A DNA stretch of 64,000 nucleotides from JBHGBM01 sp041946965 (lineage in GTDB: Bacteria; Acidobacteriota; Terriglobia; Bryobacterales; Bryobacteraceae), in contig JBHGBM010000006.1 in NCBI GenBank assembly GCA_041946965.1, positions 1 through 64,000 of the forward strand. Direction: 5' to 3'. This document shows, in pieces, positions 8,420-18,058 of this stretch. The notes under the pieces were generated by a model. That model did not search any database. It was given only the letters and a program-made list of their open reading frames with translations, and was not told where the DNA came from. A program made the translations under genes and the position numbers. How positions within the stretch are numbered: position 1 is the stretch's first letter; every line of letters starts with the position of its first letter.

Positions 8420-9835
8420 CTACGCCACCGCGCTCAGCCCGGGACGGTTCAGCACCGAGGTGTTCATGTACCCGTCCTTCACGATGAAGATCCCCGGCAA
8501 TCGCGATTCCCACTGCTTGTTGGCGGCCGGCACGTACTGGCGCGCGTTGGCCTCGATGGCCGCCACCGTGGGCACGTGCGCCGCCAGTCCCGCCGAGTGG
8601 ATCAGCGAAGCGCCCGGGCAGGTCAGGTCCTGCACGCACAGGAACATCTTGAATTTCTGCGCGGCCGCGGCCATCAACAGCGCCTGCGTCTGCTGCTTGC
8701 AGGCCTTCAGCGCCGCGCCCGTGTAACCCATCTCGCGCGCCAGCAACAGGCTTTCCAGATCGGTGAGCGACTCGTCGATCACCACCGGGCGGAGCTTGGA
8801 AGCCTCGTGCATTACGTTGTTGCGGTGCGCCTTCAGGTCGCGCGCCGTGGGCTGCTCGATGTACTGGAGGCGGGCGAAGCCGGCGGGCGTGCGCTCTTTC
8901 ACCTGCCGCAGAAAATCGAGCAGGTAATTCACGTTGGGACATTTCTCGTTGAAGTCCGCGGAGTAGAACCACTGCTTCACGCCGCGGCCGGCCTGCGCCT
9001 CGGCGGCGATGCGGTCGACGCGCACCACGCGGTCCACGTCCCACTTCAGGTCGTTGCCGTTGAGCTTGATCTTCAGGTGCGTCAGGCCGTTGTACCGGAT
9101 CCACTCCGGCAGGGTCTCGGGCAGTCCGTCGTTCAGCCGCTTCTTGATGTCTTCGTCCAGCAACGGGTCCACCGCGCCGATCAGGTGGTAGAGCGGCATG
9201 CGCGGCTTCGGTTCCGGGCTCACGTAGCGGTTCAGGTATTCGCCCTTGAACTGCGCGCCGAGGTAGCGCGAAAGGTCGTACGTCATGAACTCCGGCCCGT
9301 AGGTGCGGTACGAGCTCACCCCGTGGACCTTGCCGAAGGCGTCGTGGACGGCCGCGTCAAACGGGCTCGCGGTCACCTGCGCGCAGAGCTTCGGCATGGG
9401 CTCGGCGAGCTTGAGTTCGCGCGAGACTTCCGCCGCGGCCTTCAAGTACTCGGGCTCCAGGTCGTGATTGATATCGACGGGGTGCCCGGACTGCTTGTAG
9501 GCCGCGGTGATCTTCTGGATGCGGCCCGCCAGCGTCTTCATGGCGTTGAGCGTGGTGTCGTAGTTCATTTTCTGGGAGGGGAACGCCCAGATGTTGCCCA
9601 TCGGCATGGAGCCGAAACCCTTGGCGGTGCGGCCTGCGGCGGTGCGCACCATGCAGTTCACGTTCAGCAGCGTGACGCGGTCCACGATGGCGCCGCCGAA
9701 CTTCAGCGGGGCGCGGTAGGTGTAGTTCTCGTAGAAGAACTGAACGTCTGTGATGCGGATGTCCGTGGATTTTGCGGCATGCATGATGGCGGGTGCGGCT
9801 GCGGCCCCGAACAAAAAACGACGGCGGCTGGTCAT
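8420..9835 (-). CDS. Tat-exported enolase-superfamily protein (mandelate racemase/muconate cycloisomerase-like)
   Basis: 471 residues from ATG 9835; an in-frame GTG at 9844 is less likely because a -10-like TAGCGT overlaps it. The N-terminus [14 protein letters not shown] is a twin-arginine signal, so the protein is folded in the cytoplasm and exported. The enolase-superfamily barrel is shown by HLKIKLNG (the KxK base pair), a metal-ligand aspartate in [11 protein letters not shown], the glutamate in YIEQP and the acidic VIDESL strand. Such enzymes abstract a proton alpha to a carboxylate from sugar acids and related substrates; the substrate here is not predictable. It is the last gene of the long minus-strand run, 26 bases after the antiporter. 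Confidence 0.8.
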   Translation of the reverse strand: MTSRRRFLFGAAAAPAIMHAAKSTDIRITDVQFFYENYTYRAPLKFGGAIVDRVTLLNVNCMVRTAAGRTAKGFGSMPMGNIWAFPSQKMNYDTTLNAMKTLAGRIQKITAAYKQSGHPVDINHDLEPEYLKAAAEVSRELKLAEPMPKLCAQVTASPFDAAVHDAFGKVHGVSSYRTYGPEFMTYDLSRYLGAQFKGEYLNRYVSPEPKPRMPLYHLIGAVDPLLDEDIKKRLNDGLPETLPEWIRYNGLTHLKIKLNGNDLKWDVDRVVRVDRIAAEAQAGRGVKQWFYSADFNEKCPNVNYLLDFLRQVKERTPAGFARLQYIEQPTARDLKAHRNNVMHEASKLRPVVIDESLTDLESLLLAREMGYTGAALKACKQQTQALLMAAAAQKFKMFLCVQDLTCPGASLIHSAGLAAHVPTVAAIEANARQYVPAANKQWESRLPGIFIVKDGYMNTSVLNRPGLSAVA

Positions 9836-9842
9836 CACCAAC

Positions 9843-9848
9843 ACGCTA
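9843..9848 (-). promoter_or_regulatory. -10-like TAGCGT before the enolase-superfamily gene
   Basis: TAGCGT runs 9848 to 9843 on the minus strand, seven bases before ATG 9835, matching the leaderless pattern seen elsewhere in the window. The hexamer is a weak match to consensus. Confidence 0.25.
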
Positions 9849-9861
9849 CCACGCCGGGGCG

Positions 9862-11304
9862 TTACCGCGCTGTGAGCAGGTCGCGCAGTTCACCCGCATT
9901 CACCTTGCGCGCCAGCAGGACCAGGCGGTCGCCCGCCTCGAGCACCGTGCCGCCGCCCGGCACGAACTGCCGCCCATGCCGGTTCACCAGCAGGGCCAAA
10001 GTCTCGGGTGGCAGGCGCACGTCCAGCAGGCGCTTGCCGTCCACGGCCGAGCCGGGGCCCACCACAAGCTGGAACAGATCGCGCTCCCCCTGCGCGATCA
10101 GATCCACAAGGTCCGCGCGCCCGCCGCCGCCGCTGTGCGAGAGCCGCAGCAGCCGCGCAACGATGGGTATCGTGGTGCCCTGCACCAGCGCCGACGCCAG
10201 CACGATGAAGAACACCACGTGGAAAATCAGATCGGCGCCGCGGATTCCGGCCACCAGCGGAAACGTGGCGAGCACGATGGGAGCGGCGCCGCGCAGGCCC
10301 ACCCACGCCACCAGCAGCCGCTCCCGGAATCCCAGGCGGCTGAACAGCAGCAGCGCCATCACCGCCGCCGGCCTCGCCACGAACATGAGGAACGCGGCGA
10401 TCGCCAGGCCCGCGCCGGCCACCGGCGGCAGCCGCGACGGGAACACCTGAAGGCCCAGTACCAGGAACATCACGATCTGCATCAGCCACGCCAGCCCGTC
10501 GTGGAACCGCAACAGGCTGCGCCGGTGCAGGAAATCGGAATTTCCCATCACCAGCGCCGCCGCGTAGACCGCCAGGAACCCGTTGCCGCCCAACAGAGCC
10601 GCGCTGCCGTAGGTCACCAGCACCAGCGCGAACGTCAACGCGGGATAGAGACCGTCGTATTGCAGGTTGATGCGGTTCACGACGAAGGTCAGCAGTCTGC
10701 CCGCGCCGTATCCGAGCAGCGCGCCCAGCCCCATCTGGCGCAGAAAGAATACCGGCAGATCCCCCGCCGCCGTGCCCGGCTGCGAGAGAAGCCCGATCAG
10801 GGCCAGAGTCAGAAACACCGCCATCGGGTCGTTGCTGCCCGATTCCACCTCCAGGAGCGAGCGCAGCCGCGGTTGCAGGTCCAGTTTCCGCGACCGGAGC
10901 ACACTGAACACCGCCGCCGCATCGGTGGAAGACACCACCGAACCGAGCAGCAGCGCGCTTAGGAACGGGATATTCAGCAGGTACGCGGCCGCCCAGGCGG
11001 TCAGCGCCGCGGTCAGCGCCACGCCGAGCGTGGAGAGCAGCGCGCTTTCCAGCAGCACGCCTTTGACGTCCGCCCAGCGAGTGTCCAGGCCGCCGGCGAA
11101 AAGGATGAACGCCAGCGCCACGGTTCCGAGCAGTTGCGTAAAGCGGGGATAGTCGAATTCGATTCCGCCCGGCCCGTCCGAGCCCGCCAACATGCCGATG
11201 GCGAGAAACACCAGCAGCGCGGGGACGCCGAGACGCTCCGAGGCCTTGCTCGCGGCCACCGCGGCCAGCAGCAGTAGTCCAACCGCCCAGATCAGGTAAT
11301 CCAT
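9862..11304 (-). CDS. K+/H+ (cation:proton) antiporter of the CvrA/NhaP2 type
   Basis: 480 residues. About twelve hydrophobic segments make a CPA1-type Na/H exchanger domain (residues 1-390), with the conserved FILFAGGLD near 70, [13 protein letters not shown] near 130, [15 protein letters not shown] near 155 and [16 protein letters not shown] near 320. The last 75 residues ([20 protein letters not shown] to the end) form a TrkA_C/RCK_C ligand-binding domain, which is what separates the K+/H+ antiporter NhaP2/CvrA subfamily from plain Na+/H+ exchangers. It acts in the inner membrane to adjust K+ and pH. It follows the DedA gene by 24 bases, so it may be read through from the glycan operon without being part of its function. 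Confidence 0.88.
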   Translation of the reverse strand: MDYLIWAVGLLLLAAVAASKASERLGVPALLVFLAIGMLAGSDGPGGIEFDYPRFTQLLGTVALAFILFAGGLDTRWADVKGVLLESALLSTLGVALTAALTAWAAAYLLNIPFLSALLLGSVVSSTDAAAVFSVLRSRKLDLQPRLRSLLEVESGSNDPMAVFLTLALIGLLSQPGTAAGDLPVFFLRQMGLGALLGYGAGRLLTFVVNRINLQYDGLYPALTFALVLVTYGSAALLGGNGFLAVYAAALVMGNSDFLHRRSLLRFHDGLAWLMQIVMFLVLGLQVFPSRLPPVAGAGLAIAAFLMFVARPAAVMALLLFSRLGFRERLLVAWVGLRGAAPIVLATFPLVAGIRGADLIFHVVFFIVLASALVQGTTIPIVARLLRLSHSGGGGRADLVDLIAQGERDLFQLVVGPGSAVDGKRLLDVRLPPETLALLVNRHGRQFVPGGGTVLEAGDRLVLLARKVNAGELRDLLTAR

Positions 11305-11328
11305 GGCCGCCTCACGAGGCCAATCATC

Positions 11329-11934
11329 TCAAAGGTCCAGCGCCTTGCGGCGCCGGTCGTTGAAACGCAGAAGCATGTAGATGGCCGCGAACATCAGCGC
11401 CGCCCCGCCGGTCAACGTCCATACGTGGTCCTTCAGGAAGTGCACGGATTCCTGGCCGAGCTTGACGCCGAGCCACGCTTCGCCGAAGTAACGGATCACT
11501 CTGGCCGCCAGCACCACCACGAAGAAAGACGCGATGCGTGTGCGCAGCATTCCCGCCGTAATCACGAAAACCTTCAGCGGCAGCGGAATCGGAACCATCG
11601 CGGGGATGAACACCGTGACCAGCCCGTAGCGGTTGAACCAGTGGCGGAAGCGGCCCGGACTGCCGGCTTCCTTGCGCTTGACGAAACGCGACCCGCCTTT
11701 GCGCGCGGCCAGGAACAATATCAGATTGCCGATCATCGACCCCGCCACCGCCATCCCCGCGCCGATCCACGCGGCCTGGGGGGCTTTGGCTCCCAGCACG
11801 ATGAGCAGCGCGTCCATGCCGACGCTCACCGGGATGCCCGCCGAATCGATGACGGCCAGCAGAAAAATGCCCCACGGACCCCACGCCGCCAGCGTCTGGC
11901 TCATCCAGCTCAAGAACTCGACGAGGGTGTGCAT
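11329..11934 (-). CDS. DedA/VTT-family membrane protein
   Basis: 201 residues with five or six hydrophobic stretches. The DedA/VTT core is visible: IDSAGIPVSVGMDALL early, then GSMIGNLILFLAARKGG, then a basic amphipathic stretch ending WFNRYGLVTVFIPAMVPIPLPLKVF, where the RYG and the P-rich re-entrant segment are the family hallmarks. DedA proteins are inner-membrane lipid scramblases or flippases; some recycle undecaprenyl phosphate. Placed three bases after the ABC-2 permease in a glycan operon, recycling of a lipid carrier is a sensible but unproven role. Confidence 0.82.
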   Translation of the reverse strand: MHTLVEFLSWMSQTLAAWGPWGIFLLAVIDSAGIPVSVGMDALLIVLGAKAPQAAWIGAGMAVAGSMIGNLILFLAARKGGSRFVKRKEAGSPGRFRHWFNRYGLVTVFIPAMVPIPLPLKVFVITAGMLRTRIASFFVVVLAARVIRYFGEAWLGVKLGQESVHFLKDHVWTLTGGAALMFAAIYMLLRFNDRRRKALDL

Positions 11935-11937
11935 TTT

Positions 11938-13134
11938 TCAGATGATGTCCGCGAACGACTTGCGCAACCTGTAGAACCACGCGTGGCCGGCCACGAAAAC
12001 CACGGCCGAGAGGGCCCACAGTTTCCACAACGCTCCGAACGCGGGCGCATGCCCCTCCAGGAACACGGCGCGGTAGCCGCGCACGAGCACGTAAATCGGG
12101 TTCTTGGAAAGCACCGCCGCCGCCCACGCGGGAAGCGATGCTTCAGGGTAGCAGATGGGCGTGATGAAGAACCACAAGGTGAGGGCGAATCCCATGATCT
12201 GTCCCAGGTCGCGCACGAATACGCCAAGCGCGGCCAGGAACCAGCACACACCGGCCGTGAACAACACTTGCGGCACGATCAGCGCGGGCAGCCACAGCAC
12301 CGAAGCGGGCACGCCGCCGCGCACGAAGAAGAAAGCGGCGGTGAACAGCGCCAGCCCGAGAAGTTCCGTGATGAGGCCGGAAATCACCAGGTTCACCGGC
12401 AGCGTTTCCACCGGGAATACGAGTTTCTTGACGAAGTTCCGGTGCTCCAGCATCACGGCCGGCGAACGGCCTGCGGCCTCGCTGAAAGCGATCCACGGCA
12501 GCATGCCGGCCAGAAAATACAACGCGAAGCCGGCCCGGCTCGGGTCGCCCGCGAAGCGCGTCTCCAGCACCACGCCGAATACGAAGAAGTAAGTCAGCAT
12601 GAGCAGCAGCGGGTTGAGCACGGTCCAGAACACGCCGCCGAAGGAGCCGCGATACCTGCCCAGCACGTCGCGCCGCACCATGGCCCGGACCAGGCTGCGG
12701 TTGCGCCACACGGTGCGGCCGGGATACACCAGCGCGCGGCCGAGCGAGCGCCGGAAATTCTCCCGGCGCAGTTGCCTCCACGTGACGATGCGGGCGCGAA
12801 CGATGCGCGCACCCTCCGCCTCCACCGCCGCCTCGATCAGCAGAAACGGCCAGCCGCGCTGGTAGTACCAGCAGCGTCCTTCGCGCATGGGCGAAACGAA
12901 AACCTGGTAACGCCCCGGCTCCGGCGGCAGATCGAAGCTCATCTCCACCCGCGCGGGGCTGCCCGGCCCGGCGGGTGTGCGCGGGCCGTCCAGGATGACG
13001 ATGCCGGTCTCCTCGTCGGCGAGCTGATAGCCCACCGCGAAATCCTCGCCGCCGGCCTGGTGCTCGAGATCGAAGGACACGAACACCCGGGGGCCTTCCA
13101 GCCGCACCTCGTTGCGCAGGTAGCGCGCGCTCAT
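11938..13134 (-). CDS. ABC-2 polysaccharide export permease with an N-terminal Wzt-C-like domain
   Basis: 398 residues from ATG 13134, which overlaps the upstream stop as ATGA. The C-terminal 260 residues are a Wzm-type permease: RAMVRRDVLGRYRGSFGG leads into six hydrophobic segments, including WTVLNPLLLMLTYFFVFG and LTLWFFITPICYPEASLP, the normal signature of O-antigen and teichoic-acid exporters. The first 105 residues are a beta-rich domain (TGIVILDGPRT then LPPEPGRYQVFVSP) that resembles the carbohydrate-binding C-terminal domain usually carried by the ATPase partner Wzt. No ABC ATPase is encoded in this window. It presumably exports the glycan made by the neighbouring glycosyltransferases. 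Confidence 0.85.
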   Translation of the reverse strand: MSARYLRNEVRLEGPRVFVSFDLEHQAGGEDFAVGYQLADEETGIVILDGPRTPAGPGSPARVEMSFDLPPEPGRYQVFVSPMREGRCWYYQRGWPFLLIEAAVEAEGARIVRARIVTWRQLRRENFRRSLGRALVYPGRTVWRNRSLVRAMVRRDVLGRYRGSFGGVFWTVLNPLLLMLTYFFVFGVVLETRFAGDPSRAGFALYFLAGMLPWIAFSEAAGRSPAVMLEHRNFVKKLVFPVETLPVNLVISGLITELLGLALFTAAFFFVRGGVPASVLWLPALIVPQVLFTAGVCWFLAALGVFVRDLGQIMGFALTLWFFITPICYPEASLPAWAAAVLSKNPIYVLVRGYRAVFLEGHAPAFGALWKLWALSAVVFVAGHAWFYRLRKSFADII

Positions 13135-15083
13135 GCGTACAACCACTCGGGATAGCGCTCCCGCACGGGGCCGGTCTTGCGGCCCACGGCATAAATGTCT
13201 TCGCCGCGCAGGTTGGCGGGCAGGCGGTACCGCTCGAGCAGGTGCCGGACCCAGGCGTACTCCGGGCGCGGCTGGTCGCGGAAGGGACCGGTCTCGAGCA
13301 GCGTGACCTCGAAGCCGGAGTTTTCCAGCAGCAGGTGCACCTCGCGCGGAGCGTACTCGCGGTTGTGGCGCGCGTCTGCCGGGCCGGTTTCGCGCGGCCG
13401 GATATAGGAGTGAAAGAAACCCGGGTGGTAGCCTTGCAGCACCGCCGAAAGCGCCCGCATGGACGCGATGTTCGGCGTGGTGAGCACCAGCGCGCCTCCC
13501 GGCCGCAGCACGCGGTTGATCTCGCACATCATGTGCATGGGGTCGGCCGCGAGATGCTCGATCAGCTCGCAGCAGAGCACCGTGGCGAAGTGCGCATCGG
13601 GATAAGGGAAGCGATCGCGCTCGGCGTCGAAGTGGTCGATCACGCATTCGAAGCGCTCGCCCCGCTCCGATTCGACGCTCTTGCGGTCCGCCTCGCCGGG
13701 CCTGCCGTAGTAGCAGCCGCGCACCTCGCCGTAGCCCAGCTTGAACTTGAGCGCGGGCGTGATTTGCAGGTAGGCTCCCATTTCGAGCACGCGGTCGGCC
13801 GCGGTGCCGGGCGGCACGAGTTCCAGGGTACGAGCCAGCCGGTCGCGGTGGGTTGCAATATACGTGCGCGCCTCGCCATCGCCCGCCCACCCGGCCACGT
13901 ACGCGGGTTCCACTTTCACGGGCCGGGCGGCGGGCTCCGCCGGCGGCGCCTCTTCGCTCCACTCCTCGCCTCGCGCCACGGCGCGCAGGAACCGCGCGTA
14001 GCGCGCGGCCACCACGTCCCAGGCGCATTCGCGGCGCACGTACGCCCGGGCGCGTTCCCCCATGGCGGCGGCCAGTTCCGGGCGCGAGACCAGCAGGTTC
14101 AGATACTCGTAAATGAGGTCTTCCTCGCCCGCGCCCACCGGCACTTTGAGGCAGATGTCTTCGGCAAACTCGCTGAAGGCGCCCACGTCGGAAACCAGCA
14201 CGGCCTTGGCCAGACCCATGGCGCGCAGCATGCTCCCCGAGCTTTCGCCCACCGTGGGATAGCGCAGGTTCAGCACGATGTCGCAGGCTGCCATGTAGCC
14301 CGTGAAGTCGCCGATGGAGGCGAACCCCGCCAGCCGCACGTGCGCGCCGAGGTCGAGCGTTTGGATCAGGCCCGCCACGGGGAAGTCCGGGTGCGTCTCC
14401 CCCACCAGGATCATCCTGGCCCGCGGCGCCACGCGCACCAGCCGGCGGAAGGCGCGCAGGGCCTCGGCGATGCGCTTGTACGGCTTCAGGAATCCGAAAA
14501 TGCCGATGAGCGGCGTGGTCTCGTCCAGACCCAGCCGCGAGCGGAAGGCGTTGCGGTCGGCTTCGAGGATCCACGCGCCGTGCGGGATGCGCGCCACCGG
14601 ACCGCCGAATCCCTGCGCGCGTACCTGCGCCTCCATGAAACGGCTGTGCACCACCACGGCGCGCGCGGATTCGAGCAGCCGGCGCGTCATCGGCAGGCCT
14701 TCGTAATCCGGTCCGGTTTCCAGGCGCCTGACGCGTTCGGCGAACTCGCGCGCGGCCGGCCCGCCGTTGTAGCCGCATTCCTCCACGTAACCGTCCCAGT
14801 CGCCGCGCTTGATGGTCAGATCGGCGATCAGGTGGTGGAGGCTGGACTCGTGCATCACCGCCACGCCCGGATGCCGCAGCGCGGCCTCATACACAAAGCC
14901 GTGGTAGGGGTTGTTGCCAACCTGGTAGAGTGCGGCGTCGAATCGCGCGGGATCGAACGCGCGGCCGCCCTCGGAGAAAATCTCCAGTTCCACCTCGCGC
15001 GAGAGCGGTCCGGCAAGGGCCTGCGAGTAATCCGCGATGCCGCTGCGCGAGGGCGGCATGGGCGAAAACAACGCCACCCGCAT
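13131..15083 (-). CDS. Bifunctional GT4 glycosyltransferase / SAM-dependent methyltransferase
   Basis: 650 residues. Residues 1-370 are a GT-B glycosyltransferase: start MRVALFSPMPPSRSGIADYS, then PLIGIFGFLKPYKR for the donor domain and LNLRYPTVGESSGSMLRAMG in place of the E-x7-E region. After a Pro/Glu-rich linker (about 375-400) comes a class I methyltransferase with the SAM-binding VLEMGAYLQI near 430, then VLCCELIEHL and INRVLRPGGALVLTTPN. A coupled sugar transfer and methylation, as in chain-terminating or decorating steps of surface glycans, is the likely role. It starts directly after the DUF3108 stop and its own stop overlaps the permease start by four bases. Confidence 0.88.
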   Translation of the reverse strand: MRVALFSPMPPSRSGIADYSQALAGPLSREVELEIFSEGGRAFDPARFDAALYQVGNNPYHGFVYEAALRHPGVAVMHESSLHHLIADLTIKRGDWDGYVEECGYNGGPAAREFAERVRRLETGPDYEGLPMTRRLLESARAVVVHSRFMEAQVRAQGFGGPVARIPHGAWILEADRNAFRSRLGLDETTPLIGIFGFLKPYKRIAEALRAFRRLVRVAPRARMILVGETHPDFPVAGLIQTLDLGAHVRLAGFASIGDFTGYMAACDIVLNLRYPTVGESSGSMLRAMGLAKAVLVSDVGAFSEFAEDICLKVPVGAGEEDLIYEYLNLLVSRPELAAAMGERARAYVRRECAWDVVAARYARFLRAVARGEEWSEEAPPAEPAARPVKVEPAYVAGWAGDGEARTYIATHRDRLARTLELVPPGTAADRVLEMGAYLQITPALKFKLGYGEVRGCYYGRPGEADRKSVESERGERFECVIDHFDAERDRFPYPDAHFATVLCCELIEHLAADPMHMMCEINRVLRPGGALVLTTPNIASMRALSAVLQGYHPGFFHSYIRPRETGPADARHNREYAPREVHLLLENSGFEVTLLETGPFRDQPRPEYAWVRHLLERYRLPANLRGEDIYAVGRKTGPVRERYPEWLYA

Positions 15084-15770
15084 TCAGCGCACCAGCTCCA
15101 TGGAAAACACTCCAAGCGAAAAGGGCACCTTCACCACCAGCGGCGTGCGGCCGGGGTCGCGCGCGTAGAAGATCTCGAGGTTGACGCTGGAGGCCGGCCC
15201 TTTCACGGTGGCCAGAATGCGGTCCGCCTGCACGGGAACGTCATTGACGGCGACGCTCTGCGGCCCCGCGTAGTCCAGCCTGACCTGGTACGCCGCGCCG
15301 AAGTAGACGGTGGAGGCGGGCGGCACGCGTCCCTGCGCCAACTCGTTGCGCGCGAACAGGATAAAGGCCAGCGCATCGCGCGCGCAGGGAGGCAGGGTGA
15401 ACTCCGTCTTGCCGCCCTCCACGGTGCTGCGCCGGGCGATGCGCTTGCGGTAGTCGAAGGTGGTCTTCTCGCGCGCCTTGCGTTTGCCGTGCGTGGAGTC
15501 CTTCTCGAACTCCAGCGAGCAGCCGTCCGCCGTGATCGCGGAACGGTAGCGGTCCTCGACCGTGAAACCGGGGATGGCCGCGTTCAGCGTGAATTCGAGC
15601 TCGCCGCGCCCGGCCGTGCGCGCGGTGCGCAACTCGGCTTCTCCCAGGCTGAGGCCGCTGGGCCAGTTGATGCTGTAACGCAGCGTTTCCGCGGCGGGCG
15701 TCTGGGCGGAACAGAGCGCGGACCCGAGCGCCGCGATCAGGAGCGCGCGATGTGTGCCGTGCCGGCGCAT
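15084..15770 (-). CDS. DUF3108 secreted protein
   Basis: 228 residues from ATG 15770 (MRRHGTHRALLIAALGSALC), a signal peptide ending near AQTPAA. The mature part is a DUF3108-type beta-rich domain: LRYSINWPSGLSLGEAELRT at the start, an EDRYRSAITADG strand, an [16 protein letters not shown] segment and a final stretch ending in VFSMELVR. DUF3108 proteins are periplasmic or outer-membrane associated and their molecular role is not established. The start lies 34 bases inside the upstream glycosyltransferase gene and the stop touches the start of the next glycosyltransferase, so it is firmly embedded in the glycan operon. Confidence 0.78.
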   Translation of the reverse strand: MRRHGTHRALLIAALGSALCSAQTPAAETLRYSINWPSGLSLGEAELRTARTAGRGELEFTLNAAIPGFTVEDRYRSAITADGCSLEFEKDSTHGKRKAREKTTFDYRKRIARRSTVEGGKTEFTLPPCARDALAFILFARNELAQGRVPPASTVYFGAAYQVRLDYAGPQSVAVNDVPVQADRILATVKGPASSVNLEIFYARDPGRTPLVVKVPFSLGVFSMELVR

Positions 15771-16891
15771 TTCCCCGCCAGGACTCCCTGGGCGACCTCG
15801 TAGTAAATGCCGAGCGTGCGCCCGGCGGTCTTGTTCCAACTGAATTGGGCGGCCCGGCTCCCGCCCAGCCGCTCCATGCGCGCGCGCAGTTCTGAGTCGC
15901 GCAGCAGGTCCGCCAGCGCTTTCGCCACGTCGTCGGGCGCGTAGGGATCGAACAGCAGCGCGGCGCCGTCGGCCACCTCCGGCAACGCCGAGGTCCCCGA
16001 GCACGCCACCGCCCGCTGGCAGGCCATGGCCTCCAGCACCGGCAGGCCGAAGCCTTCGTAATACGACGGGAACACGAAGACGTCACAGGCGTTGTAAAGG
16101 TGCAGCAGATCGTCGTCGCTTACGAAGCCGGTGAAGCGGATGCGGCTCGCAATGCCGGACTGCCGCGCCGCCTCGCGCACCCGCGGCGCGTGCCAGGTAT
16201 CCTTGCCGGCCAGCACGAGATGGTGCGGCAGGCGCGGGTAGGCGCGGACCATGCGCGCGAACGCCGCGATCAGCCCGGCGTGGTTCTTGCGCGGCTGCAA
16301 ATCGCCCACCGTGAGCACGAACGGCGCGGCCACCCCGAAACGCTCCTTCACCGTGGCCGCGGCCGTCTCGCGCGAAATGGGACGGAACGCCGGCGATGCG
16401 GCGTTGGGCACCACCTCCACGCGCTCCGGATCCAGGTCCGGGTACATGCGCAGGATCGAGGCGCGGGAAAAATCGCTCCCGGTCAGGACGCGCGCGGCGC
16501 GCTTCACCGTCCGCCGCACGGTCCAGCGCAATTGGGCCGCGCGGCCCGCCGAGAAGAACTCGGGGTGCTCCAGGAAGCTCACGTCGTGCACGCTGACCAC
16601 CACCGGCACGGGGCAGGCCGCGGGAGCGGTGTACTGCACGTGTACCAATGCCGGGCGGTCGCGGCGCAGCTTGCGGGAAAGGTCGAACCCCAGGCGGCAA
16701 AACGGATTCGGGGATACGCGGCGCGTGAGAAATCGCTCCGGTATCCAGCGTGCGGCCTCCGCCACCGAGACATACGCGATGAACTCGGACTCGCGGTCGA
16801 GGGCCGCAAAACCGTGGAGGAGGTTGCGGGCGTAAACCTCGTTCCCCGTCAGATTGCGGCCGATCGCATGTGCGTCCAAGGAGAAGCGCAT
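15737..16891 (-). CDS. GT4 glycosyltransferase
   Basis: 384 residues from ATG 16891. A start at 16927 would add 12 residues and overlap the upstream gene; GGTGAT seven bases before 16891 and the family-like N-terminus MRFSLDAHAIGRNLTGNEVY favour the shorter form. Signatures: HVQYTAPAACP and VSVHDVSFLEHPEFF in the N-domain, VLTVGDLQPRKNH at the domain junction, and YYEGFGLPVLEAMACQRAV with the E-x7-E motif in the donor domain. It transfers a nucleotide-activated sugar to a growing glycan in the cytoplasm; the LQPRKNH and EGFGLPVLEA segments are typical of mannosyl- and rhamnosyl-transferase-like GT4 enzymes, but the sugar is not known. Confidence 0.88.
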   Translation of the reverse strand: MRFSLDAHAIGRNLTGNEVYARNLLHGFAALDRESEFIAYVSVAEAARWIPERFLTRRVSPNPFCRLGFDLSRKLRRDRPALVHVQYTAPAACPVPVVVSVHDVSFLEHPEFFSAGRAAQLRWTVRRTVKRAARVLTGSDFSRASILRMYPDLDPERVEVVPNAASPAFRPISRETAAATVKERFGVAAPFVLTVGDLQPRKNHAGLIAAFARMVRAYPRLPHHLVLAGKDTWHAPRVREAARQSGIASRIRFTGFVSDDDLLHLYNACDVFVFPSYYEGFGLPVLEAMACQRAVACSGTSALPEVADGAALLFDPYAPDDVAKALADLLRDSELRARMERLGGSRAAQFSWNKTAGRTLGIYYEVAQGVLAGKCAGTAHIARS

Positions 16892-16896
16892 CGAAA

Positions 16897-18051
16897 TCAC
16901 CAGTATAGTGTCTCGAGCGTGCGCCATGCGGCCTGCCAGGTGAAATCGCTTTCAAAGCGCGCCCGCCCCGCGCTGCCCAGCTCGCGGCGGAGATCCGGCG
17001 AAAGCAGCAGGGAATTCACCGCCTCCACGAAGGCCTCCGGGCGATCGGCCACCAGCATGGCGCCGCCGCCGAGTCCTTCCGCGCCGATCGTGGTGGAGAC
17101 CACCGGCACCCCCGCGGCCCAGGCTTCCAGGATCTTCAGGCGCGTCCCGCTGCCGGCCAGCAGCGGGACGACGGCGATCTGCGCGCGCGCGATCTCCGTC
17201 ACCGCGTCCTCCACCGCGCCGGTCGCCTCGATGCGCGGATCGCCCTGCGTGTAGCGCCGCACGCATTCCGCGTTCCTGCCCACCAGCCGCCACCGCAGGT
17301 GCGGCCAGCGGCCGCGCAGCGCCGGCCAGATGCGGCGCGCGAAGAAGCGCACCGCGGCGATGTTCGGGTGGTAGCCGAAGTTCGCCGAAAACACCAGCGC
17401 GTGCTCGCCGGCGCGGTGCGGCTCGGGCCGCGCCGGAAGCGCGTTGGGGTAGACCGCCGTGCGCGTTCCGGGCGCCAGCAACCGCACCGCCTCCGCGTCC
17501 CGCTCCGAAGGGGTGAGCAGCAGCGAAAAGCGCGGCAGCCATTCGCGCTCCAGTGCCGCCGCGGCTCGCGCAAACACACGGTGAGCCAGCGCCGCCGGCC
17601 CGCGTTCCGCGCGGGCGCACCGCTGGTGCAGCACGGACTCGATATTGTGCAGGTCCAGCACGGTGCGGTCGCAGCGGGCCGCGAGTTGCTCGAGGTAAGC
17701 CGCGCACCAGAAATGCTCGATGAAGCCGAGCCGGTACCGGCGCGGGCCGAGATGCCGTTCCACCTGCGATCCGAAGCCGGCGAAGCGGTCGATGAGCGGC
17801 GGGGCGCGCCGCAGCAGGCGCCCGGCATTGCGCGCGGCGCGGGCGCCCAGGCTCCGCCCGTGATGCGGCAGGCCGATGACGTGAACCTCGCGCGTGAGGC
17901 CTGGGGGAATGGACCGGGCCGGGTCGGGCGCGCCGGGCTCGCGAAACACGATCAGGTCGAGGTGGTAGCGCGGCGCGAGATACTCGATCAGCGAAGCGGT
18001 GCGTAGCGCACCGCCGCCGCGGGCCGGATAGGGCGCCTCGGGCGCGATCAT
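16897..18051 (-). CDS. GT4-like glycosyltransferase
   Basis: 384 residues from ATG 18051 (MIAPEAPYPARGGGALR). GAGG lies seven bases upstream, inside the end of the preceding gene, whereas the longer start at 18090 has no comparable signal. The PARGGGALRT loop binds the acceptor side; VFSANFGYHPN begins the donor half, followed by LVGRNA, then AVVPLLAGSGTRLKILEAWAAG with the GSGTRLKILEA form of the E-x7-E motif seen in GT4 enzymes, and VPVVSTTIGAEGL. It is one of four consecutive glycosyltransferases and is spaced seven and five bases from its neighbours. Confidence 0.86.
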   Translation of the reverse strand: MIAPEAPYPARGGGALRTASLIEYLAPRYHLDLIVFREPGAPDPARSIPPGLTREVHVIGLPHHGRSLGARAARNAGRLLRRAPPLIDRFAGFGSQVERHLGPRRYRLGFIEHFWCAAYLEQLAARCDRTVLDLHNIESVLHQRCARAERGPAALAHRVFARAAAALEREWLPRFSLLLTPSERDAEAVRLLAPGTRTAVYPNALPARPEPHRAGEHALVFSANFGYHPNIAAVRFFARRIWPALRGRWPHLRWRLVGRNAECVRRYTQGDPRIEATGAVEDAVTEIARAQIAVVPLLAGSGTRLKILEAWAAGVPVVSTTIGAEGLGGGAMLVADRPEAFVEAVNSLLLSPDLRRELGSAGRARFESDFTWQAAWRTLETLYW

Positions 18052-18058
18052 CACGGCC

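Noticed and set aside
13135..14778. Upstream extension of the ABC permease frame to 946 residues
   Set aside because: It lies antiparallel in frame terms within the glycosyltransferase/methyltransferase gene on the same strand and has low-complexity arginine-rich translation; the permease starts at 13134.
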